From assembly GCF_900107975.1 (NCBI RefSeq), contig NZ_FNVF01000016.1, positions 9,080-61,354 of the forward strand: a stretch of 52,275 bases of DNA, given 5' to 3'. Shown in pieces: positions 33,172 through 41,361 of the stretch. The notes under the pieces were generated by a model. That model was not told the DNA's origin. It saw only the letters and a list, made by a program, of their open reading frames with translations, and ran no database searches. This DNA is from Paenibacillus sp. UNC499MF (lineage in GTDB: Bacteria; Bacillota; Bacilli; Paenibacillales; NBRC-103111). Each line of letters starts with the position of its first letter. Position 1 is the stretch's first letter. The position numbers and the translations under genes are program-made.

Positions 33172-34455
33172 ATGATGGTACAGGAAGGGTATCCCAAAAA
33201 CGGACGAGTCATTTTACATATTGATATGAACGCGTTTTACTGTTCCGTACACGAAGTCGTGGAGCCCGAGTTGTACCGAGGCAAGCCGATCGCGGTGTCG
33301 GGCAGCGTCGAGCAGCGCAAAGGCATCATCGTAACCTCCTCCTATCCCGCCAGGGCGCGCGGCGTCAAAACGGGCATGCTTGTCCGGCAGGCGATGAGGC
33401 TTTGTCCGGAGCTGGTGCTCATCAAGCCGAACTTCGATTTGTACCGGCAGTTTTCCCGGGGCTTCCGCCGTATAGTCTATGATTATTCACCGATGGTCGA
33501 GACCATGTCCATTGATGAATGTTATGTGGACATAACGGGTTCCAAGCAGTTCGGAACCCCGCTTCAGATCGCGGAGGAGATTCAGACCCGGATACGCGAA
33601 GAGCTCGGACTGCCCTGTTCGGTCGGCGTGGCGCCCAACAAGCTTCTGGCCAAGATGGCTTCCGATATGAAAAAGCCGAACGGGTTGTTTGTCCTTCGTC
33701 TGCGGGACGTGCCGAAGGTTCTCTGGGACCGGCCGTGCGGAGAATTGTACGGCATCGGCAGAAAGACGGCCGAGAAGCTGCAAAAGCTGCAAATTCACAC
33801 GATCGGCCAACTGGCGGCCGCCGACGAAGGGCTTCTACGCAAGTCGTTCGGCATAAGCGGACCCGCTCTCAAGCAGGCCGCCAACGGCATTTCGCGTTCG
33901 GAAGTAAACCCGGAGCGCGAGCCGAATAAATCGGTCGGACATACGACGACGCTTCCATACAATTATACCGACCGCAAGGAAGTGTTTCGTGTTTTCCTGA
34001 ATCTGGCGGACCAGGTCGGGCGCCGGCTCAGGCATCAGAAACTGATGGCTTCGACTGTGCAGATCACGATCCGGGACCCCGATATGAAGACGATCACGCG
34101 GAATGTGACGCTGAACGTCCCGACCGATCACCACGAAGATCTGTACAAGGCCGCGTGCGAGCTGTTCGAGCGGCACTGGGAGCCGGAAAAGCCGATCCGC
34201 CTCCTCGGCATCACGGGCCAGAACCTGACTCCGAAGGAAGAGGCGGCCATTCAGCTCGATCTGTTCAGTTACGAGCAGCAGCCGAAGAAGGACAAACTGA
34301 GCGAAATCATGGACGCGCTCCGGGATAAATTCGGCGAAGATGCGGTGCTCACCGCGGGGATGATCGGAGACAATCCTTCGGCGCATATCCGCAACCGCAA
34401 ACGGAGGGGAACTTCTTTGCAGAAAGACCCCGACGGAGATTCATTCCCGTTATAA
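33172..34455 (+). CDS. dinB: DNA polymerase IV (Y-family)
   Basis: Translesion polymerase of 427 residues. Catalytic acids are in HIDMNAFYCSV (Asp18) and MSIDECYVDITG; the thumb helix-hairpin-helix is ELYGIGRKTAEKL; the little finger follows. A beta-clamp motif QLDLF lies at 361-365, followed by about 60 extra residues (basic NRKRR). ATGATG start with AAGGAGG upstream. I found no LexA/DinR box (GAACNNNNGTTC type) upstream, so damage control is not evident. Confidence 0.95.
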   Translation: MMVQEGYPKNGRVILHIDMNAFYCSVHEVVEPELYRGKPIAVSGSVEQRKGIIVTSSYPARARGVKTGMLVRQAMRLCPELVLIKPNFDLYRQFSRGFRRIVYDYSPMVETMSIDECYVDITGSKQFGTPLQIAEEIQTRIREELGLPCSVGVAPNKLLAKMASDMKKPNGLFVLRLRDVPKVLWDRPCGELYGIGRKTAEKLQKLQIHTIGQLAAADEGLLRKSFGISGPALKQAANGISRSEVNPEREPNKSVGHTTTLPYNYTDRKEVFRVFLNLADQVGRRLRHQKLMASTVQITIRDPDMKTITRNVTLNVPTDHHEDLYKAACELFERHWEPEKPIRLLGITGQNLTPKEEAAIQLDLFSYEQQPKKDKLSEIMDALRDKFGEDAVLTAGMIGDNPSAHIRNRKRRGTSLQKDPDGDSFPL

Positions 34456-34550
34456 AAGCCGGAAGCCGAATAACATCCGGCCCGGAATGAAATCTTAAAG
34501 GGGAAGAGCCGGACACCGCGCGGCGGCTGGCTTTTCACTTGTACTTTCCG

Positions 34551-34579
34551 TTGAACTTTCGAATACTTTATATTATAGT
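34551..34579 (+). promoter_or_regulatory. Ferredoxin gene promoter
   Basis: TTGAAC (34551-34556), 17-base spacer, TATAGT (34574-34579). Confidence 0.55.
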
Positions 34580-34599
34580 GGACAATGGAGGACTATTAG

Positions 34600-34851
<252 letters not shown>

Positions 34852-34872
34852 GATCTCTTTCTTTATACAAAT

Positions 34873-34908
34873 AAAGCCTTGTTTCCCCATAGGAAACAGG
34901 GCTTTTTT
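34873..34908 (+). terminator. Terminator of ferredoxin gene
   Basis: AAAGCC-GTTTCC pairs with GGAAAC-GGCTTT around CCAT, then TTTT. Confidence 0.9.
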
Positions 34909-35050
34909 GTCTGTTATTGTCGGAAAAGATCAAAAAGAGAGAAAAAAATAGAATAATAGACATTTTTAAAAGGAAATTCAACGGAAGGAGTTCTCCTGCC
35001 GATAAAAGGAAAAGAAGCACCGGTAATCCTTGAAGCAGGCGGTGAAAAAA

Positions 35051-36565
35051 GTGAGCACAGAAAAACCGGACGAGAAACTGGCCCGATTTTTGAGGCACAA
35101 TCCCATTGAAGACCGGGTTTACCTGAAAGAATATGTCCGGGATCATCCGGACCAGCGGATGGCGTGGTACTTGCTCGGCAGGGAGTATGCGGCCCGGGGA
35201 GACCGGGGGAAAGCGGCTTACTGTTATGCGCAGTCCGGCGAAATCTATGAAGCGTTCGAAAAGCGGAAAATAACCGTCGACTGGTCGGCGCTCGATTCCT
35301 CCGTCCCCTGGCCGCAGGAGCTGAAGACGGCGGCCAAGCGGAGCCGCCGCAGAAAAGCGGCGCTGACGGCCGCCCTGCTGGCGCTGATCATGCTGCTGCC
35401 TTCCCCGGCGGGACCGGACGCGGGAGACGGGCGCCCCGGCGGAAGCGGCGCCGCATCGGCGGAACTCCCGGCTGCGGACGGGGAGCTTCGCGTCTACCTG
35501 GCGGCGGAGGGCTCCTCCGCCGCAGAAAAGTCCGCGAGCGGATCGCTCGGACAGATGCTGCTGCGCGACAGGCGGGCAGGCGGCGAAGCCGTCCTCTTGT
35601 CCGCGCAGGGCGCGGACGGGCCGGGAGGCGGCTGGATCGCCTGGCACCGGCCGCTGAAGCCGCTCCTGTCGGTCGCAAGCGGCGGGCCGGCAGAAGCGGC
35701 GGCGATCGCCTATTTCGACGCCGCCGCCTGCAACTGCCGCCCGGACGACCCCGGCCGCTTCGCGGAGCCTGCGGGAGCCTGGCGGCAGCGCCAGGAGCAG
35801 CTCCTCGTGCTGCGCTCGGCGATGGAGGCTTACCGCGCGGCGAGCGGGAAGCTGCCGGAGCGCCCGGAGGAGCTGCTGAGGCCGTATCCCGACAACGTGA
35901 TGTCGGGACTTACGCCGTACATGCGGGAAGCGTTCCCGCTTGTACGGGAGGCGGCTGCCGCGGGCGGAGGAGCCGCGGGCGGGACAGCCGGGGCTGCCGG
36001 CACGGAAGCGGGCCCCGGCACGAAGCCGCCCGCCTCTTCCGCCGCCGCGGAGGCGGCGCTCAGCGAGCCGCTGGCCATCCTCGTGGACACGAAGCTGCAC
36101 CGGCTGGCGCTCGTGAGCGGCCGGACCGTCGTGCGGAGCTACGAGGTCGGTCTCGGAGGCGCTCGGACGCCGCTCGGCGAATTCGCCGTCTCCGAGAAAG
36201 TCCGCAATCCGAAGGGGCGGACGAAAGGCGAGTTCGGCACGCGGGGGATGACGCTGTCCGATACGGACTATGCGATCCACGGGACCAGGCACCCGTCCTC
36301 GATCGGCAAGGACGAATCGCTGGGCTGCATCCGGATGAAACAGGAAGACGTGGAGGAGCTTTTCGATATGGCGCCGAAAGGGACGAAGGTCACCATCGGC
36401 AGCGGGCTGCTCCCCGCGGGGCTCGTTGGAGACGGTCCCGGAGGCGCGGGTGCAGCTAAAGGAAGCGGAACACCAGGGGCCGGATTCGGCCCGAAGGGAG
36501 CATTCAAGCTTCCTTCGGAGGTTCAGGAAACCAATCCGGGTAAAGTGTACCGCTGGCTGGATTAA
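35051..36565 (+). CDS. Membrane-anchored L,D-transpeptidase (YkuD domain)
   Basis: Cell-wall cross-linking enzyme of 504 residues. The cytosolic N-terminus (1-95) has a TPR-like helix pair (WYLLGREYAARGDRGKAAYC). One membrane helix lies at 103-117, then a Gly/Ala/Pro-rich region (about 118-340) with a short ordered part near RQRQEQLLVLRSAMEAYRAA. The YkuD domain (about 345-450) has catalytic His410 and Cys426 in LGCIRM. GTG 35051 is preferred: AGGCGGTGA lies before it, whereas TTG 35030 lacks a site. DNA from about 35340 to 36130 is far more GC-rich than its surroundings. Confidence 0.88.
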   Translation: MSTEKPDEKLARFLRHNPIEDRVYLKEYVRDHPDQRMAWYLLGREYAARGDRGKAAYCYAQSGEIYEAFEKRKITVDWSALDSSVPWPQELKTAAKRSRRRKAALTAALLALIMLLPSPAGPDAGDGRPGGSGAASAELPAADGELRVYLAAEGSSAAEKSASGSLGQMLLRDRRAGGEAVLLSAQGADGPGGGWIAWHRPLKPLLSVASGGPAEAAAIAYFDAAACNCRPDDPGRFAEPAGAWRQRQEQLLVLRSAMEAYRAASGKLPERPEELLRPYPDNVMSGLTPYMREAFPLVREAAAAGGGAAGGTAGAAGTEAGPGTKPPASSAAAEAALSEPLAILVDTKLHRLALVSGRTVVRSYEVGLGGARTPLGEFAVSEKVRNPKGRTKGEFGTRGMTLSDTDYAIHGTRHPSSIGKDESLGCIRMKQEDVEELFDMAPKGTKVTIGSGLLPAGLVGDGPGGAGAAKGSGTPGAGFGPKGAFKLPSEVQETNPGKVYRWLD

Positions 36566-36589
36566 ATCCCGTCCGTTAAGGCGGATGCG

Positions 36590-36632
36590 AGAGCGCCTTC
36601 CCTGCCCAGTGCGGGGAAGGCGCTTTTTTGTC
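36590..36632 (+). terminator. Terminator of L,D-transpeptidase gene
   Basis: AGCGCCTTCCC (36592-36602) pairs with GGGGAAGGCGCT (36613-36624), followed by TTTTTT. Confidence 0.9.
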
Positions 36633-36952
36633 ATTGGGAGGCAAATTCTGCGCGGCACGGGAAACGGGGGAGCGCCGCTTAAATACGCCTTTTTTAAAGC
36701 TGATTAAAGCGATCCGTTTTGTAGAAATAGGTTCTGCCGCAATTAACGCTCAAAATAACCAAACGTTTGTACGGAACGAGTGATAAAACGAACGATTTAT
36801 GTGTTATAATATATTTCGTTCGTGTTTAATGCGGTTTAAAGGGAGTTATGCACCTTCGTCACAGGTTTCTGTACGGGTAAAAATCTTTGCATTCTCGCGT
36901 GGAACGCGATAAACTGACAGATGAGAGTACTGAGGAACGGAGTGTCAACTAT
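36633..36952 (+). other. pyrD upstream region and leader
   Basis: This 320-base region has an AT-rich upstream part, the extended -10 at 36802-36810 and a leader of about 136 bases. Within the leader, AAAGGGAG is followed by an ATG at 36848 that opens a ten-codon frame (MHLRHRFLYG, then TAA), and a perfect hairpin TCGCGT-GGA-ACGCGA lies just after it. I see no PyrR-binding consensus. Confidence 0.4.
36802..36810 (+). promoter_or_regulatory. Extended -10 of pyrD
   Basis: TGTTATAAT, a perfect TGnTATAAT, with no clear -35. Confidence 0.55.
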
Positions 36953-38056
36953 ATGGTATACAAGAAGATCGCCAAGCCGGTCCTGTTTCGCCTGGACGCG
37001 GAGAAGGCGCACCATTTGACGATTAACGGACTTAAAACGGCTGCCAAAATTCCTGGCATGTCATCCGTTATCGGCGCTGCCTGGGGGTTCGGGCATGCTC
37101 CGGAACTGCACAGCACGCTGTGGGGAATCGCGTTCCCTAATCCGGTAGGACTTGCCGCCGGACTGGATAAGAATGCCCAGGCGGTGGAGGGGTTCTCCAG
37201 AATGGGATTCGGATTTATGGAAGTGGGGACCGTTACCCCCAAGCCGCAGAGCGGCAACGACAAGCCGCGGCTTTTCAGGCTTCCGGAAGATGAAGCCCTG
37301 ATTAACCGGATGGGCTTCAACAATATCGGCGCGGAGGCGATGGCGCAAAATATGAGCCGCCTCGGCAGCCGTCCGATTCCGGTGGCGGTCAACATCGGGA
37401 AGAACAAGACGACGCCCAACGAGCAGGCGGAGGAAGATTACCGCTCCTGCATCCGGACTTTGTACGGGCACGGCGACTTTTTCGTCGTTAATATCTCTTC
37501 ACCGAATACGCCCGATCTGCGTAATTTGCAGCATGGCAATGATCTGCAGAGATTGCTTCATGCGGTTACGGGCGAGATGAAGATTCAACACGAGCGTAAC
37601 GGCGGCGCGGCCAAGCCTGTTCTCGTCAAAATCGCGCCCGACCTGACCGACACCGAACTGGAAAATACGATTGCCGTCATCGGCGGCAGCGGGGTTTCCG
37701 GAATTATCGTTTCGAATACGACGCTTGGACGCGACGGTTTGAATCATCCCAATCGGGATCAGGCAGGGGGCCTGAGCGGACGTCCGCTGACAAACCGGTC
37801 GACCGAGCTTATTTCGCGCGTGTACCGGATGACGGAAGGACGCATCCCGATTATCGGTTCCGGCGGGATTTTCACCGCGCAGGATGCCTATGACAAAATC
37901 CGGGCGGGAGCGAGCCTCGTCGAGGTATATACGGCGCTTATATACGAAGGTCCGGGACTTTTGAAGAAATTGAATGAAGGTTTGTCGACCCTGCTTAAAA
38001 AAGACGGCTTTACCCATATTTCCGAGGCGATCGGGGCAGATCAACGTCGACTTTGA
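36953..38056 (+). CDS. pyrD: Dihydroorotate dehydrogenase (quinone), class 2
   Basis: Membrane-associated FMN enzyme of pyrimidine synthesis, 367 residues. The N-terminal amphipathic part (KKIAKPVLFRLDAEKAHH) binds the membrane and quinone. FMN-barrel marks are FPNPVGLAAGLDKNA, EVGTVTPKPQSGNDKPR, NRMGFNN, the catalytic Ser in VVNISSPNTPDLR, and IGSGGIFTAQDA. The class 2 form outside a pyr operon is unusual for Bacillus but known in Paenibacillaceae. ATG 36953 begins the conserved helix; its Shine-Dalgarno GGAG is 11 bases away. Confidence 0.94.
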   Translation: MVYKKIAKPVLFRLDAEKAHHLTINGLKTAAKIPGMSSVIGAAWGFGHAPELHSTLWGIAFPNPVGLAAGLDKNAQAVEGFSRMGFGFMEVGTVTPKPQSGNDKPRLFRLPEDEALINRMGFNNIGAEAMAQNMSRLGSRPIPVAVNIGKNKTTPNEQAEEDYRSCIRTLYGHGDFFVVNISSPNTPDLRNLQHGNDLQRLLHAVTGEMKIQHERNGGAAKPVLVKIAPDLTDTELENTIAVIGGSGVSGIIVSNTTLGRDGLNHPNRDQAGGLSGRPLTNRSTELISRVYRMTEGRIPIIGSGGIFTAQDAYDKIRAGASLVEVYTALIYEGPGLLKKLNEGLSTLLKKDGFTHISEAIGADQRRL

Positions 38057-38077
38057 CCGGAAGTGGAGGCAGTTCTT

Positions 38078-38881
38078 ATGGATGGAAGAGATTGGAAGAA
38101 ATTTCTGTTTCCTTATGAACAGACCGTAGAAGAACTCAAAATTAAATTCAAAACGCTCCGGGCGGAACTTAAAAACCGCGAGGAATATTCTCCGATCGAA
38201 TTCGTGACCGGGCGGGTTAAAAAAATTTCCAGCATTTTGGATAAAGCCAAAAAGCTGAACGTGCCGATGGACGAACTCGAAACCGGCATCGAGGATATCG
38301 CGGGCATCCGCATCATGTGCCAGTTCGTGGAAGACATCGAAACGATGCGCGAGCTGATTCACCAGCGTAAAGATATGAAAGTGCTCTACGAGAAAGATTA
38401 TATCGCCAACAAGAAGGAAAGCGGTTATCGCAGCTTTCATATTATTATCGAATATCCGGTTCAGACCTCTCTTGGGATGAAAAAGGTGCTTGGCGAAATT
38501 CAACTGCGTACTTTGGCGATGAATTTCTGGGCGACCATCGAGCATTCCCTGAATTATAAATACAAGGAAAGTATGCTCCCGGAGGAGGTCCGCACAAGAC
38601 TAAGCCGGGCGGCCGAAGCCGCTTATCTGCTGGATCAGGAAATGTCCAACATCCGCGGCGAAATCGTCGAAGCGCAGAAGCTGTTCGAAGACAATTCGAA
38701 TCTGGTTACCGTCATTCTGAACTGCATCCAGGTGCTGTACTTCTATCACCGGGTTCGGGAAGCGGTCCAATTCCAGATGCGGTTTAATGAAATTTTCGAA
38801 AAGGACGATACGCGGGCCATGCGCGAACTCCAGGATGAAATCCAGGAAGCCATCAAGCGGGCGAAAAAAGGGGAGCGCTGA
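38078..38881 (+). CDS. relQ: Small alarmone synthetase RelQ/YjbM type, extended
   Basis: Makes (p)ppGpp by pyrophosphate transfer to GTP/GDP; 267 residues. The synthetase core is near-identical in layout to B. subtilis YjbM: SPIEFVTGRVKKISSILDKA, DIAGIRIMCQFV, KESGYRSFHI, EIQLRTLAMNFWATIEHSLN. There is no hydrolase domain. YjbM is 211 residues, so this protein has about 55 extra helical C-terminal residues (LYFYHRVREAVQFQ... to KRAKKGER). ATG 38078 has GTGGAGG seven bases upstream. The DUF309 gene follows after one base, so the two are cotranslated. Confidence 0.92.
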   Translation: MDGRDWKKFLFPYEQTVEELKIKFKTLRAELKNREEYSPIEFVTGRVKKISSILDKAKKLNVPMDELETGIEDIAGIRIMCQFVEDIETMRELIHQRKDMKVLYEKDYIANKKESGYRSFHIIIEYPVQTSLGMKKVLGEIQLRTLAMNFWATIEHSLNYKYKESMLPEEVRTRLSRAAEAAYLLDQEMSNIRGEIVEAQKLFEDNSNLVTVILNCIQVLYFYHRVREAVQFQMRFNEIFEKDDTRAMRELQDEIQEAIKRAKKGER

Positions 38882-38882
38882 T

Positions 38883-39302
38883 TTGCGTCCCTACGATCCT
38901 TTGTACATCGCTTTTTTGCGCGAGTTTAATGTGAACCGGGATTACTACGAATGCCACGAAGTGATGGAAACCCTTTGGCTGGAGGAAGGCAGGAAGCCGT
39001 TTTACCAGGGGCTGCTCCAGATTGCCGTAGGGCTGTATCATCATCAGAACGCTAACGTGTCGGGAGCCGTTAAACTGATGGAATCGGGGATCGCGAAGCT
39101 GCAGGGGTACCCGGACATGCTCCTCGGAATAAATCTCGCCCTGCTGCTGCGGGATGCGGAGGCCTATCTCATCAAGCTCCGGAATAACCGGGAGAGACCG
39201 TTCGAACCGTATCCCCTGGATATTCGCATCGTGGGTGAGGAGCTTGCGGGGCGCGTCAGTCAGCTTCAAGCCGGACCGGAAACGGACAGGGAGGAATCGT
39301 GA
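38883..39302 (+). CDS. DUF309 family protein (YpuF-like)
   Basis: All-helical protein of 139 residues. YECHEVMETLWLEE and YQGLLQIAVGLYHHQNANVSGA are the DUF309 marks; the conserved Glu-Cys-His-Glu may bind metal. B. subtilis YpuF is the nearest named relative I recall; function unknown. TTG 38883 lies one base after the relQ stop with GGGGAG seven bases before, so expression is coupled to the alarmone synthetase. This link is suggestive but unexplained. Confidence 0.85.
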   Translation: MRPYDPLYIAFLREFNVNRDYYECHEVMETLWLEEGRKPFYQGLLQIAVGLYHHQNANVSGAVKLMESGIAKLQGYPDMLLGINLALLLRDAEAYLIKLRNNRERPFEPYPLDIRIVGEELAGRVSQLQAGPETDREES

Positions 39303-39586
39303 TGGTTCCCGGCTGGCATCATACGCAAATTACGATGATGATTTCCCGCTTCGGGCTGTTTTCATGCAGCGACCCGTTTCGGAAACGGGATACAGTTTAT
39401 GAGGCGGCTCGGATTCTGAACGAAGCGGCGGAAAAGGAACCGGCAGGCACAAGGCCCGGCCGGTTTTTTTGCAAGCGGGGACAGAGACCCGGAACGGGCG
39501 GGAAAGCGGCGTTCTCCGGCAGGTGTTACGCGTGCTCGCTGCGTGTTACGTGGTACTCAGTACCCGGTATGCGGTGCGCGGAGTGA
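39302..39586 (+). CDS. Doubtful ORF coupled to DUF309 gene
   Basis: An open frame of 94 codons whose ATG overlaps the TGA of the DUF309 gene (TGATG) and which has GGGAGG seven bases before, a genuine-looking start. It begins MVPGWHHTQITMMISRF and reads YEAARILNEAAEKEPAG before running straight into the terminator at 39438-39470. The last third is Arg/Gly/Cys-rich and looks non-coding. It may be the remnant of a gene cut by a deletion or frameshift, or a chance frame. Confidence 0.3.
   Translation: MVPGWHHTQITMMISRFGLFSCSDPFRKRDTVYEAARILNEAAEKEPAGTRPGRFFCKRGQRPGTGGKAAFSGRCYACSLRVTWYSVPGMRCAE
39438..39470 (+). terminator. Terminator of the pyrD-relQ-DUF309 unit
   Basis: AACCGGC (39438-39444) pairs with GCCGGTT (39459-39465), with an inner GGC/GCC, followed by TTTTTTT. 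It lies inside the doubtful ORF. Confidence 0.85.
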
Positions 39587-39616
39587 TACGTTACATACGA
39601 AAAGGAGTGGGGGAGT

Positions 39617-40099
39617 ATGGCGGATTATCAAAACAGGCCCTTGTCGCCAGACGATCTGGATGTGATAAGCGGGCTGCCCCGGCATGCGGGAGAGCTGTTT
39701 TACATGTATCCGAAGGGTGTGTATCCGTTAACGCCGGAGCAGATTCGCGAAACGCTGAAAACCCGGTTTTGCCCGACTGTTATAACAGCCGAAGGCGGGG
39801 AAATCGCGGCATACGCCAATTTGTACGACTGTGTCCGGGGGGCGGAATGCTGGCTCGGAAACGTGATTGTGGCGCCGGGCTACCGGGGTAAAGGAGCGTC
39901 CTCCTATCTGATTCGGACGATGATGGACAAAGCGAAACGGGAGTTCCATGCCCCGTATCTTAACCTCATCTGCCACAATACGAACACACCCGCGCTTCTC
40001 TTGTATACGAAGCTCGGTTTCCGCCTTTATGACGTGTCGGAGAAAACGGGACCGGACGGGGAGCGATTGGCGGGCATACATATGCGCGTCTCTCTTTAA
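39617..40099 (+). CDS. GNAT family N-acetyltransferase
   Basis: Single-domain acetyltransferase of 160 residues. The acetyl-CoA loop is VAPGYRGKGASSYLIRTMM (Q/RxxGxG/A variant YRGKGA), preceded by strand ECWLGNVIV, with the late motif NTPALLLYTKLGFRLYD. Substrate unknown. ATG with AAAGGAG upstream and GGGGGAG closer. Own unit, closed by a terminator; the upstream DNA has repeated GTGTTACG and GTGATACG elements (about 39522-39590). Confidence 0.9.
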   Translation: MADYQNRPLSPDDLDVISGLPRHAGELFYMYPKGVYPLTPEQIRETLKTRFCPTVITAEGGEIAAYANLYDCVRGAECWLGNVIVAPGYRGKGASSYLIRTMMDKAKREFHAPYLNLICHNTNTPALLLYTKLGFRLYDVSEKTGPDGERLAGIHMRVSL

Positions 40100-40172
40100 G
40101 GCGGGGTCCGGGACGAGGAGCCGGTACTTCGCATCCGGCCGGAAGCCGACAACCCGGAACAAGGAAGACGAA

Positions 40173-40206
40173 GAAAAGGCCGTGAATGTCACGGCCTTTT
40201 TGTTTT
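40173..40206 (+). terminator. Terminator of the GNAT gene
   Basis: AAAAGGCCGTGA pairs with TCACGGCCTTTT, then TTG. Confidence 0.88.
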
Positions 40207-40222
40207 GCCTGCGGACTTTGTC

Positions 40223-40280
40223 GAGTCAGTAGAGTCTGCAGAGTCTGCGGAGTCTGTGAAATCTGCGGAATCTGCGGAAT
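40223..40280. repeat. Tandem 9-bp repeat, six copies
   Basis: Six successive units with consensus GAGTCTGCG begin at 40223, 40232, 40241, 40250, 40259 and 40268, followed by a partial GAAT. Units drift from GAGTC to GAATC toward the right. The array ends at the stop codon of the minus-strand EamA gene. Confidence 0.85.
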
Positions 40281-41224
40281 TAAGCCTCCGATTTTTTTGC
40301 CGGCTGTCCGGACATCTTCCGGGGAGAAGCGGGGAGGCATACGCCGACCACTCCGGCTATCATCAGAGCGGCTCCGATCAAGTGGAAATACGCCAGTTTC
40401 TCATGAAGAATGAGCACACCGGCCGCCATGGTTACGATCGTGGCCAACTGGCTGAAAATGCTTATTTTGAAAGCCTCCATTTTGGAGAGGGAGTAATTGG
40501 ACAGAAATGAACTCGCCAGCGAGGACAGCACGCCCAGAAAAACGACCGAGACGGTGAACGTGAGATCGCCGAAAGGCTCGAAATAGTGCGGAAGCGTGCC
40601 TTGGGCGGTGCTGCGGATGACCGCAAATCCGTTAAACGCGATGAAGCCGAAAAGCAGCGATACGAACGTCAGGTCGAGCGGCGAATAGCTGCGGCTTAAT
40701 TTTCTCGCGAGCACGCTGTATCCGGCGGAAGAAAGAGCGGACAGCAGGATCAGGAACAGCCCGGCCCCGTTCAGTGTGCGAAAGTCCAGCCCCTTCATGG
40801 CGAAAATATAAACACCGCCTGCCACCGAGAGGGCGATGAACAGCTTCTGCCGGGTGGTTGTTCGTTCCTTCAGCATAACCGAAGCGAGCATCATGGTGAA
40901 CACGGGAGCTGCGGCTTGAATGATTCCGGCTTCGGCAGCGGACGTCTGTACCAGGCCGAAGGTTTGAAAAGCAAAAAACAGAACGGGATACAGCACGGCC
41001 ATCGGGAGGATGGCTAAATAATCCCGCTTCCGGATGTTCAGCCGCTTTCCGCTGATCGCAAGGAACACAAGCAGGGCGGCCAGGGAAACCGTAAACCGGT
41101 GAGCCAGCAGGTCGAACGGCCCCGTGGAAACGAGGGCGGTTTTTACGAATATAAAGGATAACCCGATGATCAGGGCGTAAAGTACGGCGGACAGATAAGC
41201 TTTGGCGAGCGGTGCTGTTTTCAT
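40280..41224 (-). CDS. EamA/DMT family exporter
   Basis: Ten-helix drug/metabolite transporter of 314 residues made of two EamA halves (about 8-140 and 152-295). Marks are FIFVKTALVSTGPFDLLAHRF in the first half and FLSNYSLSKMEAFKISIFSQL in the second. The C-terminus is basic. It is transcribed divergently from a MocR-type regulator, a common pairing in which the regulator controls the exporter. Likely substrates are amino acids or other small metabolites. The start ATG has no strong Shine-Dalgarno. Confidence 0.9.
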   Translation of the reverse strand: MKTAPLAKAYLSAVLYALIIGLSFIFVKTALVSTGPFDLLAHRFTVSLAALLVFLAISGKRLNIRKRDYLAILPMAVLYPVLFFAFQTFGLVQTSAAEAGIIQAAAPVFTMMLASVMLKERTTTRQKLFIALSVAGGVYIFAMKGLDFRTLNGAGLFLILLSALSSAGYSVLARKLSRSYSPLDLTFVSLLFGFIAFNGFAVIRSTAQGTLPHYFEPFGDLTFTVSVVFLGVLSSLASSFLSNYSLSKMEAFKISIFSQLATIVTMAAGVLILHEKLAYFHLIGAALMIAGVVGVCLPASPRKMSGQPAKKSEA

Positions 41225-41291
41225 GGCGATCTATTCCTTAGAGCTTGCATGCAGAGCGGTTTATTAAGGTCCTTATCTAGATTTTAAGGGG

Positions 41292-41342
41292 ATTGTACCT
41301 GTGCTACAATAGGTGAAAAAGATGATCTGTACCGGTACAGAT
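41292..41342. promoter_or_regulatory. Operator dyads between EamA and MocR genes
   Basis: Two palindromes lie in the divergent gap: ATTGTA-N7-TACAAT at 41292-41310 and a perfect 18-bp palindrome ATCTGTACCGGTACAGAT at 41325-41342, 19 bases before the MocR start. Both contain TGTAC or TGTA half-sites and may bind the MocR protein. Confidence 0.6.
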
Positions 41343-41361
41343 TCAATGAAGAAGGGGAAGC

